A stretch of 7,605 nucleotides of DNA from UMGS1002 sp964570825 (GTDB lineage: Bacteria > Bacillota > Clostridia > Oscillospirales > CAG-272), in the NCBI GenBank assembly GCA_964570825.1, contig CAZMZJ010000034.1:1-7605 (forward strand), given 5' to 3'. The notes beneath the pieces were generated by a model, which did no database searches, was not told where the DNA came from, and saw nothing but the letters and a program-made list of their open reading frames with translations. This document shows positions 1-6,443 of this stretch, piece after piece (the first letter of the stretch is position 1; each line of letters opens with the position of its first letter). Made by a program: the position numbers and the translations under genes.

Positions 1-1
1 C

Positions 2-172
2 AGGCGGACGACCTACATCTGTGAGATAACCAAGCTGCTGGTCAAATGGGCCAGACGGTACTGGGATGATTACAACCGGCTGGAGGGGTTGGATCCGATC
101 GACTGGGCTGTTGAGGCCAGGGAGAAAGGGAATCGGCATGGGGTTAGACGCAAAAAACAAGCAAAATCATAA
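2..172 (+). CDS. C-terminal end of unrecognised protein (5' truncated by window)
   Basis: An open frame of 56 codons enters from the left edge and ends at TAA 170-172. The visible residues are rich in Trp, Arg and Lys: a segment KLLVKWARRYWDDYNRL, then GLDPIDW, then a very basic tail (VRRKKQAKS) that could touch nucleic acid. I do not recognise the family. GC is about half, similar to the mobile module at the right end of the window and clearly above the 34-41% of the adjacent DUF262 and GLUG genes. It could belong to the same mobile element or to the host backbone. Coding status is supported only by the open frame, the protein-like composition and the sharp GC change at its stop. Confidence 0.5.
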   Translation, partial: RRTTYICEITKLLVKWARRYWDDYNRLEGLDPIDWAVEAREKGNRHGVRRKKQAKS

Positions 173-176
173 GGAG
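171..176 (+). promoter_or_regulatory. Orphan Shine-Dalgarno at a composition break
   Basis: AAGGAG overlaps the stop codon of the preceding gene, as expected where a co-transcribed gene would start about 8 bases later. No ATG, GTG or TTG follows at a usable distance, and the DNA turns AT-rich from here. This is what would remain if a downstream gene had been replaced by inserted cargo, but a six-base SD match can also arise by chance. Confidence 0.35.
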
Positions 177-245
177 CTCATAAGAATTAAAAATACCCCT
201 CCAAATAATAACAAGTAGAAATGATTTTTCACTAATTGTTGAGAC

Positions 246-274
246 TGTATTAATTGAAATTGCTCCTGTATAAT
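246..274 (+). promoter_or_regulatory. Candidate sigma-70 promoter for the DUF262 gene
   Basis: A perfect -10 hexamer TATAAT lies at 269-274. At 17-bp spacing the -35 position (246-251) reads TGTATT, a poor match, so the promoter would be weak or activator-dependent. The predicted transcript start near 281 leaves a leader of only about 15 bases carrying the SD AAGGAG (284-289). Confidence 0.45.
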
Positions 275-295
275 ACCGTCTACAAGGAGTCTTCG

Positions 296-2047
296 ATGAG
301 TAAATATTCCTCCACTACGATAATTGATGCAATGGATAGCATTGCAATAAATGAGTTTTTGCTTCCAGCAATTCAAAGAAAATTCACATGGGGTCCTAAT
401 CAAATCGAGCTTCTATTTGATAGCATCATGCGGAACTATCCTATTAATTCATTTATGCTTTGGAAAATAACAGATAAGAGTATCAAGCACAACTACAGGT
501 TTTATACATTTTTACAGGATTATTGCGAGAAATTTGGAGAAGAAAATCCAGATGCTCCCACTCCATTTTTAAAAGATGAATTTTTTGCAGTTATTGATGG
601 TCAGCAAAGATTGACTAGTATATACATTGGCTTAAATGGTACCTACAGATATAAAAGGCCAAGCAAATGGTGGATTAATTGCGAAGACAACTTACCTACA
701 AGACGCTTGTATCTGAATCTCAAAGGTCCTGTTGTTACTGAGATAGATAATGCAAAGCAATATAATTTTTCCTTTTTATCGAAGGATGATCTTGCTTTAT
801 ATGAAGATAATCCGGATTACTTATGGTTCAAGGTCGGAGAAATACTCAGGTTTAAGGAAATCAACGATGTATTCATTTACTTAAGTGAAAGGGGTCTTGT
901 TACCAACAAATTTGCGACTTCAACGTTGAGTACACTTTGGAACAAGATTCATATAGAAGACTTAATCAATTACTGCACTATTACAGATCAAAATCAAGAT
1001 AAAGTCCTCGAGGTTTTTATTAGAACAAATAGTGGTGGAACTCAATTGACATTCTCTGATCTGCTGATGTCTATTTCTTCCGCAAACTGGGAAAAGCATG
1101 ATGCAAGGCAGGAGATTGCATATACCAAAGAGATTATTTTTACTTTAGGAAATCCCAACTTTAATATCTCTCAAGATTTTATATTAAAAACAATTCTTGT
1201 ATTAGAATCAGATGACATTCGATTCCAATTGGATAACTTCAGTAAAAAAAATGTTAAATTTTTTGAGACAAAATGGGAAGAGATTAAAGAAGCTTTGATT
1301 AGTTCTTTTAAGCTTTTAGATGCTTTAGGTTACTCTGATTCTAGCCTACGTGCTAAGAACGCCGTTATTCCAATTGCATATTATATTTATAAGAATCAAC
1401 TCTCTGGAACAATTCTGGCTCCATCTCATTATAGAGAAGAAAAATCAAAAATAATAAAATGGCTGAATATTTCCATTATCAAAGGAATTTTTGGTGGTCA
1501 ATCTGATGGTGTTTTGAAGAAAATAAGAGACATCATTAAAAATGAACCAACTACTTCGTTCCCATTTGATACAATAATTCAGGCGTTCAGTTCTGATCCT
1601 AATAAAAACTATAGTATGGATGATGTTTTCATCGAATCTCTTCTTACCGAGCAGTGGCAATCACCGATTGGAACGCTAGTGCTGCAACTACTATATTCAG
1701 ATCAGGTTTACCAATATGGCAAATCTGTAGCACAAGACCACATGCATCCAAAAACAGTTTTTGAAAACAAAATGAAAATTGAAAAGTATGCTTTATCTAA
1801 TGAGCAAATTGAATTTTTCACAAACCCAGAAAACTATAACAGTATCCTTAATTTGCAATTGATTAGTTCCTCTGCTAACAGTTCAAAACTTGATACACCA
1901 CTTGAGGACTGGGCAAAAACACATAAGATTCAAAAGGCCGATTTATTTGTGCACCCTGAAACAAGTTTGGGATTTAGTGATTTTGAAAGGTTCATCCAAG
2001 CAAGAAAAGAAAAGCTTACTGAGAGATTAAAAACGATTCTAGAGTAA
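296..2047 (+). CDS. DUF262/DUF1524 (GmrSD-like) putative type IV restriction endonuclease
   Basis: A 583-residue protein. The start at 296 is chosen because SD AAGGAG (284-289) sits six bases upstream; the ATG at 254 has no SD and precedes the candidate -10. The N-terminal DUF262 (GmrS-type, ParB-like) domain is visible as IQRKFTW (26-32), then DGQQRLTS (101-108), the family's nucleotide-handling motif, and RTNSGGTQL (243-251). The C-terminal region carries DHMHP (481-485) followed by NLQLISSSANSSK (519-531), matching the His...Asn...Lys pattern of the DUF1524 HNH-like nuclease. Both active sites therefore look intact. Known relatives (GmrSD, BrxU, SspE) cut modified phage DNA; the modification recognised here cannot be read from sequence. 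GC of roughly 34% is far below its flanks, indicating separate acquisition. It is monocistronic, with a 179-base gap to the next operon. Confidence 0.85.
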   Translation: MSKYSSTTIIDAMDSIAINEFLLPAIQRKFTWGPNQIELLFDSIMRNYPINSFMLWKITDKSIKHNYRFYTFLQDYCEKFGEENPDAPTPFLKDEFFAVIDGQQRLTSIYIGLNGTYRYKRPSKWWINCEDNLPTRRLYLNLKGPVVTEIDNAKQYNFSFLSKDDLALYEDNPDYLWFKVGEILRFKEINDVFIYLSERGLVTNKFATSTLSTLWNKIHIEDLINYCTITDQNQDKVLEVFIRTNSGGTQLTFSDLLMSISSANWEKHDARQEIAYTKEIIFTLGNPNFNISQDFILKTILVLESDDIRFQLDNFSKKNVKFFETKWEEIKEALISSFKLLDALGYSDSSLRAKNAVIPIAYYIYKNQLSGTILAPSHYREEKSKIIKWLNISIIKGIFGGQSDGVLKKIRDIIKNEPTTSFPFDTIIQAFSSDPNKNYSMDDVFIESLLTEQWQSPIGTLVLQLLYSDQVYQYGKSVAQDHMHPKTVFENKMKIEKYALSNEQIEFFTNPENYNSILNLQLISSSANSSKLDTPLEDWAKTHKIQKADLFVHPETSLGFSDFERFIQARKEKLTERLKTILE

Positions 2048-2104
2048 ACGGTTAAATATTTTTACTGGGAGCAGGGAGCCAGCAGGTGAATACCACAAAA
2101 TAAT

Positions 2105-2129
2105 TGAACGACAGTGGTAGTGAACGACA
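2105..2129 (+). repeat. Pair of 9-bp direct repeats upstream of the XRE-DarG-DarT operon
   Basis: TGAACGACA occurs at 2105-2113 and again at 2121-2129, a 16-bp period, in the non-coding gap. They lie about 50 bp upstream of the candidate operon promoter. A perfect 10-bp palindrome AAGAATTCTT follows at 2131-2140. Possible regulator binding sites, but the function is unproven. Confidence 0.35.
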
Positions 2130-2178
2130 AAAGAATTCTTCAAGATCAAAACCTCGATTGCAAATATAAACAAAAAGG

Positions 2179-2207
2179 TTGATAAATTATACTTATACGT
2201 TTATTAT
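2179..2207 (+). promoter_or_regulatory. Sigma-70 promoter of the XRE-DarG-DarT operon
   Basis: The -35 TTGATA (2179-2184) and -10 TATTAT (2202-2207) are separated by exactly 17 bp. Each hexamer matches five of six consensus positions. A tandem repeat of TTATAC (2187-2192 and 2193-2198) fills the spacer, which is a natural place for an autoregulating HTH repressor to bind. The transcript would begin near 2214, leaving a very short leader that contains the SD. Confidence 0.6.
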
Positions 2208-2226
2208 TAATTTTAGAGGAGAGTTG

Positions 2227-2457
2227 ATGCGAATAGACAAGCAATTGAAGGTGCTCGGCATAAAGACCGAGTTGTCCATGGCTGAAATCGGAAGGAGACT
2301 GAACAGGTCCCCCCAAGCATTCAGTCAGAAAGTCAAGAGAGGGAATTTTACCCTTGATGATCTGGAAAACATCGCCATTGTTACTGGTTGCAGGTTCAGC
2401 TGCGCCCTTGTCTTGCCGACAGGTGAACGAATCGAGTTCGGAGATGAAGAGTCATGA
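2227..2457 (+). CDS. Small XRE-type helix-turn-helix regulator
   Basis: A 76-residue protein that is almost entirely one HTH domain. LSMAEIGRRLNRSPQAFSQK (about 17-36) reads as the two recognition helices, followed by the NFTLDDLENIAIVTGC helix typical of Cro/CI-like (XRE) proteins. The start at 2227 is chosen for the strong SD AGAGGAGA (2215-2222); the upstream ATG at 2179 lies inside the -35 box. Its stop TGA overlaps the start of the macrodomain gene (ATGA, 2454-2457), so translation is coupled. By position it is probably the autorepressor of the toxin-antitoxin operon. A direct role in neutralising the toxin is possible but there is no sequence evidence for it. Confidence 0.8.
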   Translation: MRIDKQLKVLGIKTELSMAEIGRRLNRSPQAFSQKVKRGNFTLDDLENIAIVTGCRFSCALVLPTGERIEFGDEES

Positions 2458-3347
2458 TAAAATATCTTGAAGGCGATTTGTTCAAGAGCCCGGCCCAAGT
2501 AATTGTCAACACCGTCAACACTGTCGGGGTAATGGGCAAAGGCATCGCTCTTGAATACAAAAACCGGTATCCACAAATGTTTGAGAGATATCGGGAGTAC
2601 TGTGACAAGAAAAAGCTGCAAGTGGGCAAACTCATGCTCTGGTATGCTCCTGATCATTGGATCCTGCTTTTCCCCACAAAGGAACACTGGAGAAATCCTT
2701 CCAAATTGAAATATATCGAACAGGGACTTGATAAGTTCGTAAGGACATACGCTGAAAAGCAGATTGTCTCGATTGCCTTTCCCCGACTAGGCTGCGGGAA
2801 TGGCGAACTCAATTGGGATGATGTGAAACCATTGATGGAGAAGTATCTGAAGCCCCTGCCCATCGATGTATATATCTATCTGCGGAATGAAGAGAATCCG
2901 GAAATCCCTGAACATAGAAAGCAAAAGGAAACCGTGAAATGGTTGCGTGAAAATGCAAAGGACATGTCCTTTACGGCAGTGAAGGATGACATCATCAACA
3001 GCAAGAAAGACCTTTTTCTCTCGCATCAATTCAAATACAAAGAAGAGGAATGGAAGGTTGACTGGGAAAACGATTGCATCTTCACCAGGGTGGGATCGCC
3101 TGAGCAGATCAAAGTGCCTGAAAATCAGTTCAGGGCAATCTGGGATGAGATCAGAGAGTCCGGAATTTTCCCCAAGACGGTTGATGATGAGCAATTCAAC
3201 ATAGTCTGCGCCCTGCTGCATTCCCTGGGCTATCTATCAAAAGTCAAGATCCAAGACCAGAAGGACTATACTCTTGAAGAAGGCTACCAGCTCAACGAGG
3301 GTATCGGCAGAGCTTTTGCCTTATCGGAGAGCAGTGATGACCTATAA
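2454..3347 (+). CDS. darG: DarG-like macrodomain antitoxin (DNA ADP-ribosyl glycohydrolase)
   Basis: A 297-residue protein. Residues 1 to about 155 form a macrodomain of the DarG subgroup: the EGDLF opening, NTVNTVGVMGKGIAL (19-33) for the ADP-ribose loop, FPTKEHWRNPSKLKYIEQGL (73-92) with the Lys at 76 that corresponds to the catalytic lysine region of DarG, and AFPRLGCGNGELNWDDV (108-124). Such domains remove ADP-ribose from DNA and so reverse DarT. Residues 160-297 are a separate, charged region with a helical stretch (FRAIWDEIRESGIF) and ALLHSLGYLSKVKI. I do not recognise this region; by analogy with DarG it may bind and block the toxin. The gene overlaps both neighbours: ATGA with the HTH gene, and 11 bases with the toxin gene. 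The symbol rests on domain and partner, not on alignment. Confidence 0.8.
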   Translation: MIKYLEGDLFKSPAQVIVNTVNTVGVMGKGIALEYKNRYPQMFERYREYCDKKKLQVGKLMLWYAPDHWILLFPTKEHWRNPSKLKYIEQGLDKFVRTYAEKQIVSIAFPRLGCGNGELNWDDVKPLMEKYLKPLPIDVYIYLRNEENPEIPEHRKQKETVKWLRENAKDMSFTAVKDDIINSKKDLFLSHQFKYKEEEWKVDWENDCIFTRVGSPEQIKVPENQFRAIWDEIRESGIFPKTVDDEQFNIVCALLHSLGYLSKVKIQDQKDYTLEEGYQLNEGIGRAFALSESSDDL

Positions 3348-4380
3348 GGAAGTTATCGACAGGAATGCAAATGATCCGGACATCAAAATCAGATGGTGGA
3401 CCCGATACGCCTTCCATTACACAGACATAACCAATGCATTAGGCATCTTGACTTCAGGTTTCCTGTACAGCAGGAAAAATGCAAACAGCATGGGTCTTAT
3501 GAAATGCGACAACGCAAGCCGGCAGGTGATTGAGATGACGAGAAATGAAACAATCTCATTTGTACGTTTTTATTTCAGGCCCAAGACACCTACACAATAT
3601 TATAACGAGGGGTACAAGCACCCGTCACTAAGATATGATGGTGATCCCAAGGCCAATGTCCCCGTTCCGGTGTTTTTCTTGTTTGATCTTGAGAAACTAT
3701 TGGGTTTTCCTGAAACTCAATTCTCTGAAACACCACAATCCGGTTCTGGTTCCCCTCTCCATAGCACTCCTGAAGAGTTTGCCGCCTTCGACTTCAAAAA
3801 AATCTACAGTGACGGACGCATGTCCGGTGATGAAAAACGATACAGACATGCTGAAATATTATTTCCTAATTCCTTTGATATCTCCAAATGTCCGGTACAT
3901 ATCCTATGCCGGAACAATATTGAGAAGACTACCTTGCTCAATCTCTTGAAAAACGAGGATATCACGGCCTTTCATAAATACAAGGAGAGAATCAAAGTCC
4001 CCGCAAGAGACGTTTTCATGAACAACGGGCTGTATGTCACCGATTGTGCCTACCACAAGGATAAGGTCAGTCTCACTTTTTCGGATACTTATGAAAAGCA
4101 CAGCTATATCAGCTACCAGGCAAATAAGCTTGGGCTTGATCACGAAGCCCTCAAGCCCATTGAGGCGAGAGCAGAATTTGATTGGATGGGAGGCGCGAAA
4201 AAGGTCTCATTATACCACGATGAGGTTTCGTTTGAATTGAATTATAGCTTGCCAAACATGATTGTCTTTACAAACTTGGAGCATGTCAAAGATTCAAAGC
4301 AATTGAGAATAAAGGTATACATAGAGGATATGTTGGTTTGTTTCTCCGAGCACTCACTGGCTGAGAGTGAAATGCTTTAG
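3337..4380 (+). CDS. darT: DarT-like DNA ADP-ribosyltransferase toxin (DUF4433 family)
   Basis: A 347-residue protein. The start at 3337 follows GGAGA (3326-3330) and lies 11 bases inside the antitoxin gene; GTG 3334 is an alternative, and ATG 3274 lies deep in the antitoxin gene without an SD. The fold signature of DarT toxins is visible: FHYTDITNALGILTSGFLYS (26-45) for NAD binding, VRFYFRPKTPTQYYNEG (76-92), and RYRHAEILFP (168-177), where Glu173 is the candidate catalytic glutamate. DarT enzymes use NAD to attach ADP-ribose to bases in DNA, blocking replication and giving abortive phage defence. Compact DarTs are little over 200 residues. Here about 140 more follow, beta-rich with a final segment (IVFTNLEHVKDSKQLRIKVY), of unknown role. 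Target base and motif cannot be inferred. All key residues seem present, so the toxin is probably active. Confidence 0.82.
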   Translation: MTYKEVIDRNANDPDIKIRWWTRYAFHYTDITNALGILTSGFLYSRKNANSMGLMKCDNASRQVIEMTRNETISFVRFYFRPKTPTQYYNEGYKHPSLRYDGDPKANVPVPVFFLFDLEKLLGFPETQFSETPQSGSGSPLHSTPEEFAAFDFKKIYSDGRMSGDEKRYRHAEILFPNSFDISKCPVHILCRNNIEKTTLLNLLKNEDITAFHKYKERIKVPARDVFMNNGLYVTDCAYHKDKVSLTFSDTYEKHSYISYQANKLGLDHEALKPIEARAEFDWMGGAKKVSLYHDEVSFELNYSLPNMIVFTNLEHVKDSKQLRIKVYIEDMLVCFSEHSLAESEML

Positions 4381-4498
4381 AATGCTTCCGTTTTTGGTTA
4401 GCAGCAATCTTCATTCTCATCAGATATGTTAGGTTCTCAGTTTTCGTTGCATCATGTTCCCTTGAGTTGGCATTGAACATATCAGCAACAAATCGGGA

Positions 4499-4867
4499 CT
4501 ACCGAGTGTTTTTACTATTCTCGGTTGAAGAAATAAATAGCTTGAGGAACAAGCAATAGAATAGGATTGCCTCAAGTGAAAACCGGATTTGGAAAATTGC
4601 AATCTGAAAAACATCAATGAACGGAAGAATCAAGAATCCCGAAAATTCGAAATTACGGGAAATCCCATTCGTCCTGAAATGTAATTTCGATGAAATCAAA
4701 ATTGCTGTTGCAATTGAGATGAACAACCCAAGGAGACTGCCAAATATACTGCCATCTGTTTCATGGAAAGAGACGAAAAAGAAATAGGAAGCAATCAGGC
4801 AATACAGGGAATACCCAATGAAATGATATCTTTGCTTGAGCGTTGTAGATCCAAGAGTCTGTCTCAT
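4499..4867 (-). CDS. Small four-helix integral membrane protein, unknown function
   Basis: A 122-residue protein with about four hydrophobic helices: residues 14-34 (YSLYCLIASYFFFV core), 41-60 (SLLGLFISIATAILI), 77-95 (FLILPFIDVFQIAIF) and 97-113 (EAILFYCLFLKLF). ATG 4867 is chosen because AGGAGG (4873-4878) ends five bases upstream; a GTG at 4873 would overlap that SD. The gene starts 40 bases after the GLUG gene ends on the same strand, so the two probably form one transcript. I recognise no family. It converges with the DarT gene. Length and hydrophobicity could suit an anchor, an immunity-type protein or an accessory factor for the exported neighbour, but nothing distinguishes these. Confidence 0.65.
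   Translation of the reverse strand: MRQTLGSTTLKQRYHFIGYSLYCLIASYFFFVSFHETDGSIFGSLLGLFISIATAILISSKLHFRTNGISRNFEFSGFLILPFIDVFQIAIFQIRFSLEAILFYCLFLKLFISSTENSKNTR
4501..4525. repeat. Short inverted repeat at the convergent gene end
   Basis: ACCGAG (4501-4506) and CTCGGT (4520-4525) form a 6-bp stem with a 13-base loop over the last codons of the small membrane-protein gene. There is no T-run after it on either strand, so it does not look like a standard intrinsic terminator. The 118-base gap between DarT and this gene (4381-4498) shows no other terminator or gene that I can support. Confidence 0.25.
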
Positions 4868-4907
4868 CTCCACCTCCTTTATGGTTCAACCTCTTTGCAT
4901 GACGTTC

Positions 4908-6203
4908 TCAAGAAATTGTCCCAGCAATAGGCGTGATATTTTCTTCAGACACTTGCCAAAGACTCGTATCAAATGTCGAAACGACTGATTCAAGACTCTT
5001 CCTTTCTTCACCTGTGTTATAACAATTCCGAACGGTAATCCTGTTTGCATATCTCCTATCATAATCGCCAGATATCAACAATCCACCGTCAGCAAGATTG
5101 ATACTGTTGAATATCTCGCATGACATTTGGTTACGCGTACATAGATGGCTGAATCCTACGATACCTCCAATGTTACTCCCATTTCCATGAATGTTCCCGC
5201 TGTTTACACAATTCTTCACAGTTATAGTGACACTACCATCAGAATAACCTCCGGCATCCCCATAGTTATAACCAACAATTCCACCGACTCTTTTATCGGA
5301 AGATGTAATCTCTCCACCATTGAAACAATTGTCAATTGACTGATCCTGACGATAATAAACAAATGACTTGCCTATCACACCGCCCACACAACTATCTCCG
5401 GTCACTTTACCATAGTTATAGCAAGCACTTATCTTGCTTGAGATGCCTCTTTCTCTCAAAGCATAACTCCCAACAACACCACCGGTTGCATAGACAGAAT
5501 AATAGTAATCTGATGAAGTAAATTTTCGCTCGTTCAAGACTGACCCGAAATTTTTACAACCGATAAGGGAAATTTCTCTGTTTTCATTGCAATAGAATTC
5601 ACCTATGAGTCCACCAACCTTTCCCCAACCGACGACACTAACCTTGCTATTACAGTTTCGGATAATTGAATTGATTGCGGTGCCACACAATGCTCCTGCA
5701 CTCTCCCCACCTCTCACAAAACCATGGATCACATTCGTATTCACGATCAACGCATTATGTACCCGTCCGAAAAGACCGCCATCCAACTCATGTTCAACTA
5801 CAAATAAGCCCCGTATATTATATCCCTGCCCGTCGAATTTTCCTTTAAAGGGATTTGCCTCAGTACCAATGGGCGTCCATCTGTCAAGTCGTTTGGTGTT
5901 CTCATCCCATGAATCCCACTTGTCGTCATTATTAATAATTAAATCATTGTCCAGATATACAGTTATTCCCGTAAAATCTTTACCTTTGTTGACTTGCTCA
6001 GCAAAGGTATATAGCTGTTTTACGCTATTGATATGGTATCCATTCTTACTTGGATTTGGACTTTTTGTTGCGTATGTTACCATTTTTCCTGACTTGGAAA
6101 CGGACAATGATGGAACTGCAACACTGTTAGGGTAGAAAAGCATGCAAGATATTGCAAGTGAGACAACCAGAAATACTACCAGGACAAGAAAAATCCTTTT
6201 CAT
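4908..6203 (-). CDS. GLUG-repeat exported (lipo)protein
   Basis: A 431-residue protein. An N-terminal signal (KR, then a hydrophobic stretch 4-19) ends in LAISC with Cys20, a relaxed lipobox, so it is probably a lipoprotein, though an uncleaved anchor is possible. After a linker comes the GLUG entry motif WTPIGTEANPFKGKFDGQGY (109-128). Repeat cores with the GG(L/V/I)(F/I/V)G pattern follow at about 142, 170, 197, 241, 274, 307 and 346. Between them lie periodic C-x-N-x-G turns (GCKNFG, ACYNYG, NCFNGG, NCVNSG, NCYNTG). GLUG repeats build right-handed beta-helix surface proteins, often adhesin- or protease-like; no catalytic domain is visible here. The start at 6203 has an AGAGG SD five bases upstream. 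It is transcribed divergently from the mobile module and probably together with the small membrane-protein gene downstream. Confidence 0.82.
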   Translation of the reverse strand: MKRIFLVLVVFLVVSLAISCMLFYPNSVAVPSLSVSKSGKMVTYATKSPNPSKNGYHINSVKQLYTFAEQVNKGKDFTGITVYLDNDLIINNDDKWDSWDENTKRLDRWTPIGTEANPFKGKFDGQGYNIRGLFVVEHELDGGLFGRVHNALIVNTNVIHGFVRGGESAGALCGTAINSIIRNCNSKVSVVGWGKVGGLIGEFYCNENREISLIGCKNFGSVLNERKFTSSDYYYSVYATGGVVGSYALRERGISSKISACYNYGKVTGDSCVGGVIGKSFVYYRQDQSIDNCFNGGEITSSDKRVGGIVGYNYGDAGGYSDGSVTITVKNCVNSGNIHGNGSNIGGIVGFSHLCTRNQMSCEIFNSINLADGGLLISGDYDRRYANRITVRNCYNTGEERKSLESVVSTFDTSLWQVSEENITPIAGTIS

Positions 6204-6222
6204 TTAATCCTCTCTCCCAAAA

Positions 6223-6250
6223 AGTCTAGCATATAGCCTTTAGTTGTCAA
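6223..6250 (-). promoter_or_regulatory. Sigma-70 promoter of the GLUG lipoprotein gene
   Basis: Reading the minus strand, a perfect -35 TTGACA (6250-6245) is followed after 16 bp by TAGACT (6228-6223), preceded by TGC, which gives an extended -10 (TGnTAGACT). The start codon lies about 20 bases downstream of the -10, with the SD in between. Confidence 0.6.
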
Positions 6251-6310
6251 TATTAATCGCTGAAAGCTAGTTAATTAGAAATTCACCACAATTTTAATCG
6301 GTCAAATCCC

Positions 6311-6354
6311 CTTCCGCATACGGAAGCTGTTGAGGGCTGATCGATGCGCCCTCA
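6311..6354 (+). other. Two consecutive stem-loops ahead of the mobile-module leader ORF
   Basis: First hairpin: CTTCCG (6311-6316), loop CATA, CGGAAG (6321-6326). Second hairpin: TGAGGGC (6331-6337), a 10-base loop, GCCCTCA (6348-6354). Both stems are perfect. They end four bases before the SD AGGAGG (6358-6363). No T-run follows. They could modulate readthrough or translation, or be recombinase-binding DNA. GC rises sharply here relative to 6204-6300. Confidence 0.45.
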
Positions 6355-6368
6355 TCCAGGAGGACGAA

Positions 6369-6443
6369 ATGACCGATCGATACCAATGCATCACACGATC
6401 ACAGGGGTACGGTTTCCCGGCATCAGGCAGGAGAACACGATGA
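6369..6443 (+). CDS. Short leader ORF (24 aa), translationally coupled
   Basis: ATG 6369 follows a perfect AGGAGG (6358-6363) with five bases between. The frame encodes a 24-residue peptide starting MTDRYQCITRSQ and ending GRRTR. Its TGA overlaps the ATG of the HTH/zinc-finger gene (ATGA, 6440-6443), so ribosomes could pass directly to that gene. The region around its start (AGGAGGACGAAATGACCGA) matches the initiation region of the following gene at 15 of 19 positions, which suggests an old local duplication. The peptide itself is unrecognised. It may act only as a coupling leader. Confidence 0.45.
   Translation: MTDRYQCITRSQGYGFPASGRRTR

Noticed and set aside
263..289. CTCCT and AGGAG pairing that could hide the DUF262 SD
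   Set aside because: The CTCCT lies upstream of the -10 box, so it would not be in the transcript from the candidate promoter.
2787..3221. 144-codon minus-strand frame opposite the macrodomain gene
   Set aside because: It is opposite a clear macrodomain protein with start/stop coupling to both neighbours.
5605..6135. 176-codon plus-strand frame within the GLUG gene
   Set aside because: The minus strand has a signal peptide, regular GLUG repeats, SD and promoter; this frame has none and its composition is not protein-like.
6344..6439. 32-residue N-terminal extension of the HTH/zinc-finger protein
   Set aside because: There is no SD before ATG 6344, which lies in a hairpin loop; ATG 6440 has an SD and leads directly into the HTH.
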